Origin: JASFRI01 sp050115015
GTDB lineage: Bacteria > Acidobacteriota > Polarisedimenticolia > CBDVAL01
Reading direction: 5' to 3'
Assembly (NCBI GenBank): GCA_050115015.1
Contig: JASFRI010000060.1
Coordinates: 1-14,597 of the forward strand
Length of the DNA: 14,597 nucleotides
Position numbers and translations under genes: made by a program. The notes below the pieces were generated by a model. That model was not told the origin of the DNA. It saw nothing but the letters and a program-made list of their open reading frames with translations, and made no database searches. Shown here piece by piece: positions 8,001 to 14,596 of this stretch; the first letter of the stretch is position 1; each line of letters starts with the position of its first letter.

Positions 8001-9379
8001 GAAACGGGACGTTCTCCTACCAGTGGACCGACGACGGGTTGCCGATCCCAGGCGCCACCGCTTCCACGCTCGTTCCCGAGTCCGGGACGCACCGCTACAA
8101 CTGCGAGGTGAAGTCCGACTCCTGCTCGGACGTGGTGCGGGACGGGATGGCGACCGAGGTGACGGCCGTGGACGTTCCCTTCTTCGAGGGCCTGGGCTCG
8201 GCGCTCGATCCGCAGAGCTCCATCTGCTCGGTCCAGCTTGCCTGGAACGCGGCGTCCACGGTCTGCGCCGGGCCGGTGAAGTACTTCGTTTACCGGGATA
8301 CGGTCACACCGGTGACGGCGACTCCGGATCATCTCGTGGCGTCCAACCTGGAGACCACCACCTGGACGGATACGGCGGCGACCGTGTTCGATACCACCTA
8401 CCACTATCTGGTCCGGGCACTGGACCGGTCGACGCTCCGCTTCGACGACAACACCGTCGAGATCGCCGCCGCGCCCACGGGACCGGGTACGGGGACGCAC
8501 GTCGTCTTCCAGGAGGCCTTCGAGACCTCGACCGCCCTGGATGCCTGGACGCTCGAGAACCAGCCCGCAAGCAAGACCTGCGGCCAGTTCGGCCGCAGCA
8601 CCCTGTCCGGCCAGCGGCCGGCCACGGGAAGCGGCGGCTACGTGCGCTCCTACGGCATCGGCTGCGGCAATCCGCCGATCTCCACGACCCTCACCTCGCC
8701 GTCCATCCCCCTCGATCTGGCGGATCTGCAGACGGTGACCCTGGATCTCGACCTCTACTATCACTATGGCGCCGGCGGGGATCAGGCGACGGTGGAGGTC
8801 TGGGACGGCGCGAGCTGGCAGATCCTCTGGCAGGATCCGGATGCGGATCAAAACGGACACCTGACCTTCGACGTGACCTCCCTCGCCGCCGGGAACCCCG
8901 ATTTCCGGGTGCGGTTCTTCCATGACGACGTCGATCAGTGGCTATCGTTCGACAACGTCACCGTCACCGCGGAGATCGTGAGCGTGTGCTCCACACAGGT
9001 GGGGCCGCCGCCGGCACCGGACGGGCGGGGGGGGACGTCGCCGCTCACCGTGGCCTGGGAGACCGGGCCCGGCGGGCCGCTGCAGCTCACGTGGGACGTG
9101 GGGACCTGCACGGCGGACGACTATCACCTGCTGTTCGGGGATCTCGCGGGCGTCGGCGATTACCTCCTCACCGGCGCGGAGTGTTCCATCGGCCCGGCCG
9201 GGAGCTTCGCCTGGAGCGGCGTCCCCACGGGGGATCTGTTCTTCCTGGTCGTCGGGACGGACGGCGCGGGCACCGAGAGCAGCTGGGGCCTGGACGGCGT
9301 CTTCGGGGAGCGGAACGGTCCGGCCGCCTCCGGCTGGTGCGGCTCCACGGCAAAGGACGCGTCCGGCAGCTGCCCCTGA
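5048..9379 (+). CDS. Giant secreted multidomain protein (uncharacterised N-domain, FN3-like, Ig-like and MAM/InhA-like modules)
   Basis: 1443 residues with a signal peptide (hydrophobic IPLLLLPCLAFLLALPAAA, cleaved near residue 41). Residues about 115-565 form one large domain beginning GYTGVSPPDTVGDVGPNHYI and running through GDPIVLYDRSADRWLLSEF. This is a recurrent uncharacterised secreted bacterial family that looks beta-propeller-like; I see no catalytic motif. Next come FN3-like modules (about 570-666 and 669-776), a jelly-roll domain like the C-terminal domain of immune-inhibitor-A proteases (777-950, WWIDDITIT near its end), an Ig-like module (961-1041), a third FN3-like module (1041-1148), a second jelly roll (1150-1316, WLSFDNVTV) and a cysteine-bearing C-terminal module. 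Many paired cysteines imply disulfides and an extracellular location. The ATG at 5048 overlaps the preceding stop. ATG 5072 is an alternative with GAGG 6 bases upstream. The role is probably adhesion or binding, unproven. Confidence 0.85.
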   Translation: MNPHPRCDMLPAIRARVRALAPAIPLLLLPCLAFLLALPAAAKDDGERPRLELGSPVTPSIFDGDVRDLPLPREWRPGDPIKEIPRRVYPKPGTEMPQGYPTGPDPLLEAQREAGGEALAVITVPSRNFPGQGYTGVSPPDTVGDVGPNHYIQSVNSGGGARINIYDKAEPVPNLLASFDLDSLGTGFCATGYGDPIVLYDRSADRWLLSEFSSSGNNLCVYISQTPDPVAGGWFHYGFTAPSFPDYPKYGVWATDRNGGAGSYIVTANDGGPGIYALNRGAMLTGAASTFQRVTVPGLPGFGFESLTPADADGPEPPPAGSPAIIMRHRDTEVHSGPAAPADLLEMWGFDVDWVTPASSSLITEPSIDVAEFDSDLCGLTSFYCFQQPGTSTTLDPLREVIMLRVQYYVHDDHESLVGSFVVDVDMTDHGGVRWFELRRSGGSGWTLYQEGTYSIDDDSRWMPPSAMDQSGNIVIGYNVSSSSTFPSLRYTGRLADDPPGVMTVPETSIHAGTASSATNRYGDYAAMSLDPADDCTFWFTGEDNTSSSWRTQIASFRFEACGCDLAPLPPPVDAMVNGDNRIDVSWDDSELATVTEYLVRRSRTPGGPYDTIATVPDTSQGMAGGDPYTYVDAEVSGGIAYYYIVVASDGAACKSDPVNEVSALATGLCTLAPLFDGLQSVETPFFGTCTLDLAWNEAASECGGSLAYNVYRSPSQGFAPGPGNLIAGGVAGTTLTDVDQLVSGTEYFYVVRAVDLSNGTEDANLVERSGFPLGELTTGTWSDDGGDTGPAKMIPSAPWSLGPTGGNAGPGAYRTGDYGNNTCAALTTPELFLGTGSELTFYSKYDIETGWDKGEVQISTDGGMTWARLEVGYPVDSVRASDACGLPPGTYFTGSDSGWGVYGADLSVWGGQWVRLRFLMSSDVSVTGSGWWIDDITITQVDVPGACATGSACAENPFVDVEPEGPLTVCLQDAPALTATTSGGNGTFSYQWTDDGLPIPGATASTLVPESGTHRYNCEVKSDSCSDVVRDGMATEVTAVDVPFFEGLGSALDPQSSICSVQLAWNAASTVCAGPVKYFVYRDTVTPVTATPDHLVASNLETTTWTDTAATVFDTTYHYLVRALDRSTLRFDDNTVEIAAAPTGPGTGTHVVFQEAFETSTALDAWTLENQPASKTCGQFGRSTLSGQRPATGSGGYVRSYGIGCGNPPISTTLTSPSIPLDLADLQTVTLDLDLYYHYGAGGDQATVEVWDGASWQILWQDPDADQNGHLTFDVTSLAAGNPDFRVRFFHDDVDQWLSFDNVTVTAEIVSVCSTQVGPPPAPDGRGGTSPLTVAWETGPGGPLQLTWDVGTCTADDYHLLFGDLAGVGDYLLTGAECSIGPAGSFAWSGVPTGDLFFLVVGTDGAGTESSWGLDGVFGERNGPAASGWCGSTAKDASGSCP

Positions 9380-9395
9380 GGGGGATGGGTGGGAG

Positions 9396-9773
9396 TCAGG
9401 GGGCGGGGGCCGGGGCGGCTGCCTCGGCTCGCCGGACGTCCTCCTTGGCGATCTGCTTGAGCGCCCGGCGGCAGACCTTGCGCTCCGCGGTGCCCCGGTC
9501 CCACATCCCCCGGGCCAGGAGTGGAAGGCCCATCGTCGCCACCGCCGCACCGGTGGACACGACCGCGTCGAGGGGCTTCACCGTCAGGTTCGGATCGCCG
9601 AGGGTTCCCGCGAGCTTGATGTAGGGGTTCGTGATCGCCGTGGCGCTGACGCCGATCTCCTTTCGCGGCGTCACCGCCCAGGTCAGCCGGAGCGCCTCGT
9701 TCTCGAGACGGATACGGCCGTCTCCCACCACCCTGAGCCTGTCCGTTTGGGCCGTGCGGCCTCCATCGGGCAT
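9396..9773 (-). CDS. Orphan AsmA-family C-terminal fragment (probable remnant)
   Basis: A 125-residue ORF that resembles only the extreme C-terminal end of large AsmA-family envelope proteins. It shows the TDRLRVVGDGRIRLENEALR strand pattern, VTPRKEIGVSA, ITNPYIKLAGTLGDPNLTVKP, GAAVATMGLPLLARGMWDR and a terminal ERKVC segment. Full AsmA proteins are several hundred residues longer and begin with a membrane anchor; here there is no signal or anchor. Homology-like sequence runs right up to the first codon, as expected of a truncated gene. The ATG at 9773 is directly abutted by AGGAGG (9774-9779), leaving no spacer. The ATG at correct spacing (9764-9766) is in another frame and gives only 27 codons. 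It lies 5 bp after the upstream stop and 16 bp from the convergent giant gene. I think it is a degraded remnant, but a coupled small protein is possible. Confidence 0.55.
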   Translation of the reverse strand: MPDGGRTAQTDRLRVVGDGRIRLENEALRLTWAVTPRKEIGVSATAITNPYIKLAGTLGDPNLTVKPLDAVVSTGAAVATMGLPLLARGMWDRGTAERKVCRRALKQIAKEDVRRAEAAAPAPAP

Positions 9774-9778
9774 CCTCC

Positions 9779-11779
9779 TCAGGGATGAACGCTCGCCAGC
9801 CGCGGGGCGACATCGGACCCGACCTCTTGCACCGCCGCGGCCAGCGCCCGGACCTGCTGTCGCAGAGCGTCGACATCGGCCATGGCGCTCCGCAGCGAGT
9901 CGATCTCGGCGCGGAGGGTCGCGATCTCCTGGCCGGCGGCGTCACGGTCACGGCGCAGGTCCTCGAGCGCCTCCTGCTGCGCCCCGACGACCTTCGCCAC
10001 CTCGACCGGGCGCAGGCCCACCGCCACGTTCACGACCCCGAGCTCGCCGTCGCGGCCGCCGGAGCCCCAGGCCACGCCGACCACCCGGGCGAAGTCGGTG
10101 GGCTTCATGCGCTCTGGGGATACCGCGATCCCGGTCCCGTCCTCACGGCCGCTGGGGACGATGAAGTCGCCCTGCCGCACGACGCCGATCACCTTGACCA
10201 ATGTCTGGCCCATGAAAGCCACCTTGTCGAAGCGCTCCTTGCGCTCCGCCGGAGGCATGTTTCCCAGCACGATCGGCTTGTACGAGACCACCATGGCGTG
10301 ATCGGCGCCGGCGGTCCGCCGCGTGACCTTGCCGCCGTAGACGCCGACGATCTCGGCCGGCAGCAGCGTCTCCTCGGGGTCGAGGCGCTCGAGCCACTCC
10401 GCGTAGTCGCCGGAGCCGGACTCGTAGGTCACGCCACCACGCAGGGCGAAGAAGTACTTCGTCATGAACTCCACCGGATTGAGCTTCATCTCGATCGCCG
10501 GCGCGGCGATGTCGCCGAGGAAGTCGAGGGCGTCGTGCGCAAACTGCTGCGCCATGTCGTCGTTGACCTTGAGGAACGGAGAACCGAACTCGATGGGAGG
10601 CGTGCCACTCAGGCTTCCGGGATCTAGCTGCAGCCCCATGAGGGGGTCGTCCAGGGATCCCCAGGTCGTCCTGGGGAGCGCGCCCGGCCGCCAGGTCATG
10701 TCCACCTCGTAGATCGCGAAGTCGAGGCAGAGCTCGTCCGCCTGATTGAACTCGCAGTTGTCGTTGTTGTACGCGAGGTAGGGGAGGGAGCCGTCATCGA
10801 AGGTCGGGGCCATGAACCCGGGGTGGGACAGGGTCGGCGGCTCCCACTGCAGCCAGGTCTCGGGGTCGTTGAACGTGACGTCCAGCTCCATGAAGTTCCA
10901 CGGGAGGTGCCCCGACTGGGCGAAGAAGTCGATCAGCGCCTGACCCATCTCTCCCATGTCCCAGAACGAGATCCCCTCCACCCGGCCGACCATGTCCTGG
11001 CTGCCGTCGACGTTCTGGCGGTAGAACGAGATGAAGTGGTCGTTCCGGTTGATGGTGTTCAGCATGTGCTGGGCCGGGTCGTAGGCCCCGAGGTCGAACA
11101 CGTCGAGCTGGTCGTCGCCGTGGGAGTGCAGGATGATCGCGAGCCCGCCGGTGTTGAGATAGGCGTCGTCGGTGGGGCTCTCCGTGGCCCGGGTGTTCTC
11201 GATGACCGCGACGTGGTGCTCCGGCAGGAACGGGTCCGAGGAGTTGCCCAGCGCCGTCGCGGAGGTCGGAGGTCCCTCGACGTCGCCGACGATGTGCAGC
11301 GGCCCGGAACTCGCCTGGTAGGCGAGCCGCAGCCCGACGGTGCGGACCTGGCCCGGGATGTCCACGCTCAGGGCGATGTAGTCGGTGCCCGCCGTCATGC
11401 CCGGGATCGCCTGCAGGGTCGTCGACAGGTCGATCTCCGCCAGCTCGCCGCTGGAGGCGAGGACCGACCCGCTCACGGAGTCGGTGTAGAGGTCGAACCG
11501 CTGGTCGCTCCGGGAGGCGGACAGCGTGACGTCATAATCGAGGCTTCCGGCCTCTCCCGACAGGATCACCAGCCGGGCCCCGGTGATGGCCACGAGGTCC
11601 GAGGGGACGGCGAAGCCGAAGCGGCTGGTGCTCGCGCCGGCCAGGGGCCAGTCCTGGAAGGCCCCGTCCATTCCGGCGGTGCGCGGCGGCACCCACAGCT
11701 CCGCGCCGGCGGCGAGGCCGGGGAGCAGGAGAACGGCGATGAGGGTCAGACAGCGGGACACGCGGAATGGTCGCTTCAT
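9779..11779 (-). CDS. Secreted protein with tail-fibre/IMC-like C-terminal domain and terminal coiled coil
   Basis: 666 residues with a clear signal peptide (CLTLIAVLLLPGLAAGA, cleavage near residue 26). The region to about residue 155 is a beta-rich domain similar in style to head domains of bacterial fibre-like surface proteins. The middle (about 160-470) is not recognised; it is aspartate- and aromatic-rich with one CEFNQADELC cysteine pair. Residues about 478-597 (GVYGGKVTRR, PIVLGNMPP, KVAFMGQTLVKVIG, GDFIVPSGREDGTGIAV, VVGVAWGSG, VNVAVGLRP) resemble C-terminal domains of phage tail proteins and other secreted fibres, some of which are self-cleaving or act as intramolecular chaperones. 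A heptad-rich coiled coil follows (598-653, with ALEDLRRDRD and EIATLRAEIDSLRSAM), consistent with trimerisation. The start is fixed by GGGAGGAG at 11783-11790. The function is unknown; a trimeric surface fibre is my inference. Confidence 0.75.
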   Translation of the reverse strand: MKRPFRVSRCLTLIAVLLLPGLAAGAELWVPPRTAGMDGAFQDWPLAGASTSRFGFAVPSDLVAITGARLVILSGEAGSLDYDVTLSASRSDQRFDLYTDSVSGSVLASSGELAEIDLSTTLQAIPGMTAGTDYIALSVDIPGQVRTVGLRLAYQASSGPLHIVGDVEGPPTSATALGNSSDPFLPEHHVAVIENTRATESPTDDAYLNTGGLAIILHSHGDDQLDVFDLGAYDPAQHMLNTINRNDHFISFYRQNVDGSQDMVGRVEGISFWDMGEMGQALIDFFAQSGHLPWNFMELDVTFNDPETWLQWEPPTLSHPGFMAPTFDDGSLPYLAYNNDNCEFNQADELCLDFAIYEVDMTWRPGALPRTTWGSLDDPLMGLQLDPGSLSGTPPIEFGSPFLKVNDDMAQQFAHDALDFLGDIAAPAIEMKLNPVEFMTKYFFALRGGVTYESGSGDYAEWLERLDPEETLLPAEIVGVYGGKVTRRTAGADHAMVVSYKPIVLGNMPPAERKERFDKVAFMGQTLVKVIGVVRQGDFIVPSGREDGTGIAVSPERMKPTDFARVVGVAWGSGGRDGELGVVNVAVGLRPVEVAKVVGAQQEALEDLRRDRDAAGQEIATLRAEIDSLRSAMADVDALRQQVRALAAAVQEVGSDVAPRLASVHP

Positions 11780-11782
11780 GAT

Positions 11783-11790
11783 CTCCTCCC
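11783..11790 (-). promoter_or_regulatory. Shine-Dalgarno sequence of the 666-residue secreted protein gene
   Basis: On the minus strand GGGAGGAG precedes ATG 11779, with 5 bases between the GGAGG core and the start codon. It is a strong site and fixes the start at the signal peptide. Confidence 0.75.
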
Positions 11791-11845
11791 TTGGCGTCCC
11801 TCCCCCGGATGGCTGTCCCGGGGGTGCACGGAACCGGGTCGCTCA

Positions 11846-11880
11846 CCTGTACAGGCGACAGGACCGGCCCCGGGCGTCAA
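11846..11880 (-). promoter_or_regulatory. Candidate promoter/operator: TTGACG box followed by CCTGTACAGG palindrome
   Basis: Reading the minus strand, TTGACG (11875-11880) matches the -35 consensus at five of six positions. Nineteen bases further on lies the perfect 10-bp palindrome CCTGTACAGG (11846-11855), where a -10 element and the transcription start would be expected. No good TATAAT-like box is seen. A repressor or activator site overlapping the promoter of the 666-residue protein gene is plausible. Confidence 0.3.
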
Positions 11881-11977
11881 CCTCCCGTGGGTCCAGGACA
11901 CCTGTTCTCCGGGATGTCAGGCCCGGTGGCAAGAGGCTCCGCACGACCATGGAGTTCGGTAAGTCTCTGTACAGGCG
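11847..11977. repeat. Paired CTGTACAGGCG motif, 120 bp apart
   Basis: The 11-mer CTGTACAGGCG occurs at 11847-11857 and again at 11967-11977, in the same orientation and exactly 120 bp apart, inside the 201-bp gap between the kinase stop and the secreted-protein start. Its core CTGTACAG is a perfect 8-bp palindrome. The remainder of the gap shows no ORF and no clear terminator. Confidence 0.5.
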
Positions 11978-11980
11978 GGA

Positions 11981-14467
11981 CTATTGTCCGTGGGCGACGC
12001 GGAAGGGGACGGCCTTTTCCGGCCGTCCCCAGGCCTCGTAGAGGCCTACGGCCCGGGCCCGGGCGCGTCGGGACTGGGTGGCGCCCTCGCCGAGCTTCTC
12101 GCGGAGGGACTCGTAGCCGCCCACCACCAGCGGCTCCGCCTCGTCGTAGCGCCCCTCCAGGGTCAGGCACTCGCCGAGCATGCTGCGGGACATGTCGATC
12201 TGGAAGTGGTCGGGCTCGTGGACCTCCTGGAAGATGCCCAGCGCCTCCCGGATCCGTCGTTCCCCCTCCTCCGCCTGGCCCGTCCGGCAGAGGAGGATCC
12301 CGTATTCCCCCAGGGACACCGCGACGTCGGCGTGAGATTCCCCCAGCGCCTTCCGGGAGATGCTCACGGCGCGCCGGAACAGTTCCTCCGCCTCCCGGCG
12401 ATCCGATGCACGTCCCCGATCCCGGAGAACCACCGCGAGGTTGTTGTAGTCCATGGCAACGTACGGGTGCTCGGGCCCCAGCGAGTCCAGATCCGCCTCG
12501 ATGGTCTCCCGGAACAGGGGCTCCGCCTCGTCGTAGGCTCCCTTGTCCCAGAGCAGGTTCGCCAAGTTGTTGAGGGTTCCCGCCGTGGCGGGGTGGTGGG
12601 GGCCCAGGACCCTCCGGTGGATCTCCAGGAGCGTGCGGTGGATGTGCTCGGCGTCGTCGAGCTTTCCCTGGTCGTGGTACAGGTTGGCGAGGTTGTTCAT
12701 GCGGGCGAGGGTCTCGGGGTGCTCGGTCCCGAGACGATCCCGGCAGATCTCCACGGCGCGAAGCTGGAGCGGCTCCGCCTCCGCCGCCCTTCCCTGTTCC
12801 TTGAGGGAGGACGCGAGGTTGTTGAGCGCCACTCCGTGCGCGATGGATGCCTCCCCGTAAAGCCGCCGGGTGAGCTCCACGTTCTCGCGCAGGGCCGCCT
12901 CCGCCTCGCCGTGGTGGCCCAGCTTGTCCAGGACGAGACCCAGGTTGTTGAGGGTCACCCCGACGGACGGATGGTCTTCTCCGAGGGCCTCCCGGCGGAT
13001 GGCCAGGTTCTTCCGGTGCATCGCGGAGGACTCCTCGTAGCGCCCCTTCCGCGCCAGGGCCTGGGCCACGTTGTTCGCGGATCCGCAGACTTTCTCGTCT
13101 TCCTCCCCGTGGACCTCCCGCGCCATCGCGAGGGCCTCCTCGTGGAAGGCCAGCGCCTCGTCGTAGCGTCCCTGCCGGTCCCGCAGGAGCCCCAGGTTGT
13201 TCAGGGTGTCCACCAGGTCGTCGTGCCGCGGGCCCAGCAGGTCCCGCTGCATCTCCAGGGCGGCCTGGAGGCTCTCCTCCGCGGCGTCCCATTCCCCCCT
13301 GACGCGGTGCAGCCCACCGATCCGGTTGAGCGAGCGAGCAACCTCCGGGGACCGCTCGCCGTGTATCGCCTTCTCCCTCTCGAGGGCCTCGGTGGCCAGC
13401 TCCAGTGAGGTCTCGTGGAGGCCGAGGCTCCCGTAGACGTCGGACATCGTCGCCATCAGCCGCGCCTGCACCTCGGGCTCGTCCGCGAGCTCGCCCCGGA
13501 CACGGCGGGCGCCGAGGTCGAGCACCTCGCGCACCGGGACCTCCCGCCCCCGCGCCTCCGCCGGCGAGGAGAACTCGAACAGCTCGACCAGGAAGTCGGT
13601 CACCTGCGTCGCCGTCTGCGCCTCCATCCGGGCGGCCTGTTCCGCGGCCAGGGCGCGATCCCGCTCACCGGCGATCCGCCGGGCTTGCAGGAAGAAGAGG
13701 ACGCTCGACCCGGCAATCAGCAGCAGGATAACCGTGGCGGCGGCCGCCCCCCACGGGTTGCGCCGGAGGAACTTCGCGGCGCGATAGGACCAGGTGTCCC
13801 CTCGCGCCACGACCGGGAGCCCCTCCAGGTGACGGCGGATGTCCTCGGAGAGCTGCTCCACCGAGGCGTAGCGGCGCTCCGGCTCCTTCCGCAGCGCCAT
13901 CAGGACGATGTCGTCGAGGTCGCCGGCAAGTCGGCGGCGTAGCTCGGAGGGCCGGACGCCCCGGGCGTCGGACAGCACCTCGGCGGTGGACGGGGCATCG
14001 GCCGACGGCGGATTGCGTGTGACGGCGGTGCTGGGCCGCTCGGGCTGCTGCTCGGTGATGGCCCGCTCCATCTCCCCCAGGCTCCGACCCTCCAGCCGGT
14101 AGGGTCGGCGGCCGGTCAGGAGTTCGTAGAGCAGCACTCCCAGGGAGTAGACGTCGCTGGCGGTGGTGATCGGCTGCCCCCGGACCTGCTCCGGGCTGGC
14201 GTACTCGGGAGTCATCAGGCGCGTCGCGGTCCGCGTCGGGGTGGACAGGGGCATCCCGGCCCCGGCATCGAGCAGCTTCGCGATGCCGAAGTCCAGCAGC
14301 TTGGGCTCGCCCTCGGCGGTCACCAGGATGTTCGCCGGCTTGATATCACGGTGGACGACGAGATTTCGATGCGCGTGCTGGACCGCGGCGCACACGGCGC
14401 GGAAGATCTGCAGTCGTTCGGTGATCCCGAGCCGCTGGCGGTCGCAGTAGGCGTCGATCGGTTCTCC
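11981..14467 (-). CDS. Transmembrane Ser/Thr protein kinase with C-terminal TPR array (frame interrupted upstream by amber codon)
   Basis: A eukaryotic-type (Hanks) kinase fused to a TPR sensor/scaffold. After the in-frame TAG the frame holds the kinase C-lobe: VHRDIKPANIL (catalytic loop), LLDFGIAKLL (DFG), TPEYASPEQ (APE-like) and DVYSLGVLLYELLTGRRP. Then come a juxtamembrane linker, one transmembrane helix (13685-13750, AAAATVILLLIAGSSVLFFL) and about eleven TPR units to the end. The catalytic Asp, Asn and DFG are intact. The first usable start after the stop is GTG 14395; a protein made from there would lack the glycine loop, the ATP-anchoring Lys and the alphaC Glu, so it should be kinase-dead. 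The stop codon is TAG. Architectures like this are common in Acidobacteriota, Gemmatimonadota and Myxococcota, where the kinase is cytoplasmic and the TPR part faces the other side. It is either broken or the TAG is a sequence error. Confidence 0.85.
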   Translation of the reverse strand, partial: GEPIDAYCDRQRLGITERLQIFRAVCAAVQHAHRNLVVHRDIKPANILVTAEGEPKLLDFGIAKLLDAGAGMPLSTPTRTATRLMTPEYASPEQVRGQPITTASDVYSLGVLLYELLTGRRPYRLEGRSLGEMERAITEQQPERPSTAVTRNPPSADAPSTAEVLSDARGVRPSELRRRLAGDLDDIVLMALRKEPERRYASVEQLSEDIRRHLEGLPVVARGDTWSYRAAKFLRRNPWGAAAATVILLLIAGSSVLFFLQARRIAGERDRALAAEQAARMEAQTATQVTDFLVELFEFSSPAEARGREVPVREVLDLGARRVRGELADEPEVQARLMATMSDVYGSLGLHETSLELATEALEREKAIHGERSPEVARSLNRIGGLHRVRGEWDAAEESLQAALEMQRDLLGPRHDDLVDTLNNLGLLRDRQGRYDEALAFHEEALAMAREVHGEEDEKVCGSANNVAQALARKGRYEESSAMHRKNLAIRREALGEDHPSVGVTLNNLGLVLDKLGHHGEAEAALRENVELTRRLYGEASIAHGVALNNLASSLKEQGRAAEAEPLQLRAVEICRDRLGTEHPETLARMNNLANLYHDQGKLDDAEHIHRTLLEIHRRVLGPHHPATAGTLNNLANLLWDKGAYDEAEPLFRETIEADLDSLGPEHPYVAMDYNNLAVVLRDRGRASDRREAEELFRRAVSISRKALGESHADVAVSLGEYGILLCRTGQAEEGERRIREALGIFQEVHEPDHFQIDMSRSMLGECLTLEGRYDEAEPLVVGGYESLREKLGEGATQSRRARARAVGLYEAWGRPEKAVPFRVAHGQ
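12005..12030. repeat. Perfect 10-bp-arm inverted repeat in the 3' end of the kinase gene
   Basis: GGGGACGGCC (12005-12014) and GGCCGTCCCC (12021-12030) flank the 6-base loop TTTTCC. The hairpin encodes part of the C-terminal GRPEKAVPF segment and ends 22 bp before the stop codon. No T tract follows on either strand, so it is not a canonical terminator. A paired AGGCCT (12031-12036 and 12042-12047) lies next to it. Confidence 0.45.
12090..13463 (-). repeat. TPR array with 42-residue (126-bp) period, about 11 units
   Basis: Kinesin-light-chain-type tetratricopeptide repeats fill the C-terminal half of the kinase gene. Units start with a TLNNLG/ALNNLA-like helix A, then GRYDEAE and a helix B ending in LGxxHP. 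Eight units are exactly 42 residues by my reading. The ninth carries a 3-residue insertion (RASDRRE stretch), and the last is shorter. Such arrays usually bind proteins. Confidence 0.85.
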
Positions 14468-14596
14468 CTAAACGTATTCCATGACCAGGTAGGGGACGCC
14501 GTCCGGGGTGGCGCCGCCGTCGAGCAACCGGGCGATCCGGGCGTGCTCCAGCGTTGCCAGGATCTGGCGCTCGGCCCGGAACCGTGCGAGGAGGTC
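14468..14596 (-). pseudogene. N-lobe fragment of the same Ser/Thr kinase, ending at an in-frame amber codon
   Basis: In the same frame as the downstream kinase, the stretch from the right edge encodes alphaC-helix sequence (RFRAERQILATLEH), IARLLDGGATPDGVPYLV and the hinge MEYV. It then meets TAG at 14468-14470 (minus strand), followed immediately by GEPIDAYCDRQRLGI. Family members normally read MEYV-[E/D]-GEPI, so the stop replaces one acidic residue and a GAG-to-TAG change explains it. Nothing else in the frame is disturbed. The gene continues beyond the window edge. Confidence 0.8.

Noticed and set aside
5030..8923. A 1297-codon open frame on the minus strand opposite the giant secreted-protein gene
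   Set aside because: It has low-complexity Arg/Gly/Val-rich composition with no domain, and mirrors the codon phase of the real gene. Long antisense frames are expected in GC-rich DNA because GC-rich third positions rarely create stops.
11984..13408. A 474-codon plus-strand open frame opposite the TPR region
   Set aside because: Its apparent internal repetition is simply the antisense image of the 126-bp TPR period.
14468..14470. Amber codon recoded as an amino acid genome-wide
   Set aside because: Two genes here, the histidine kinase (1067-1069) and the kinase-TPR gene itself (11981-11983), end in TAG where the family-like sequence ends. That fits normal termination better.
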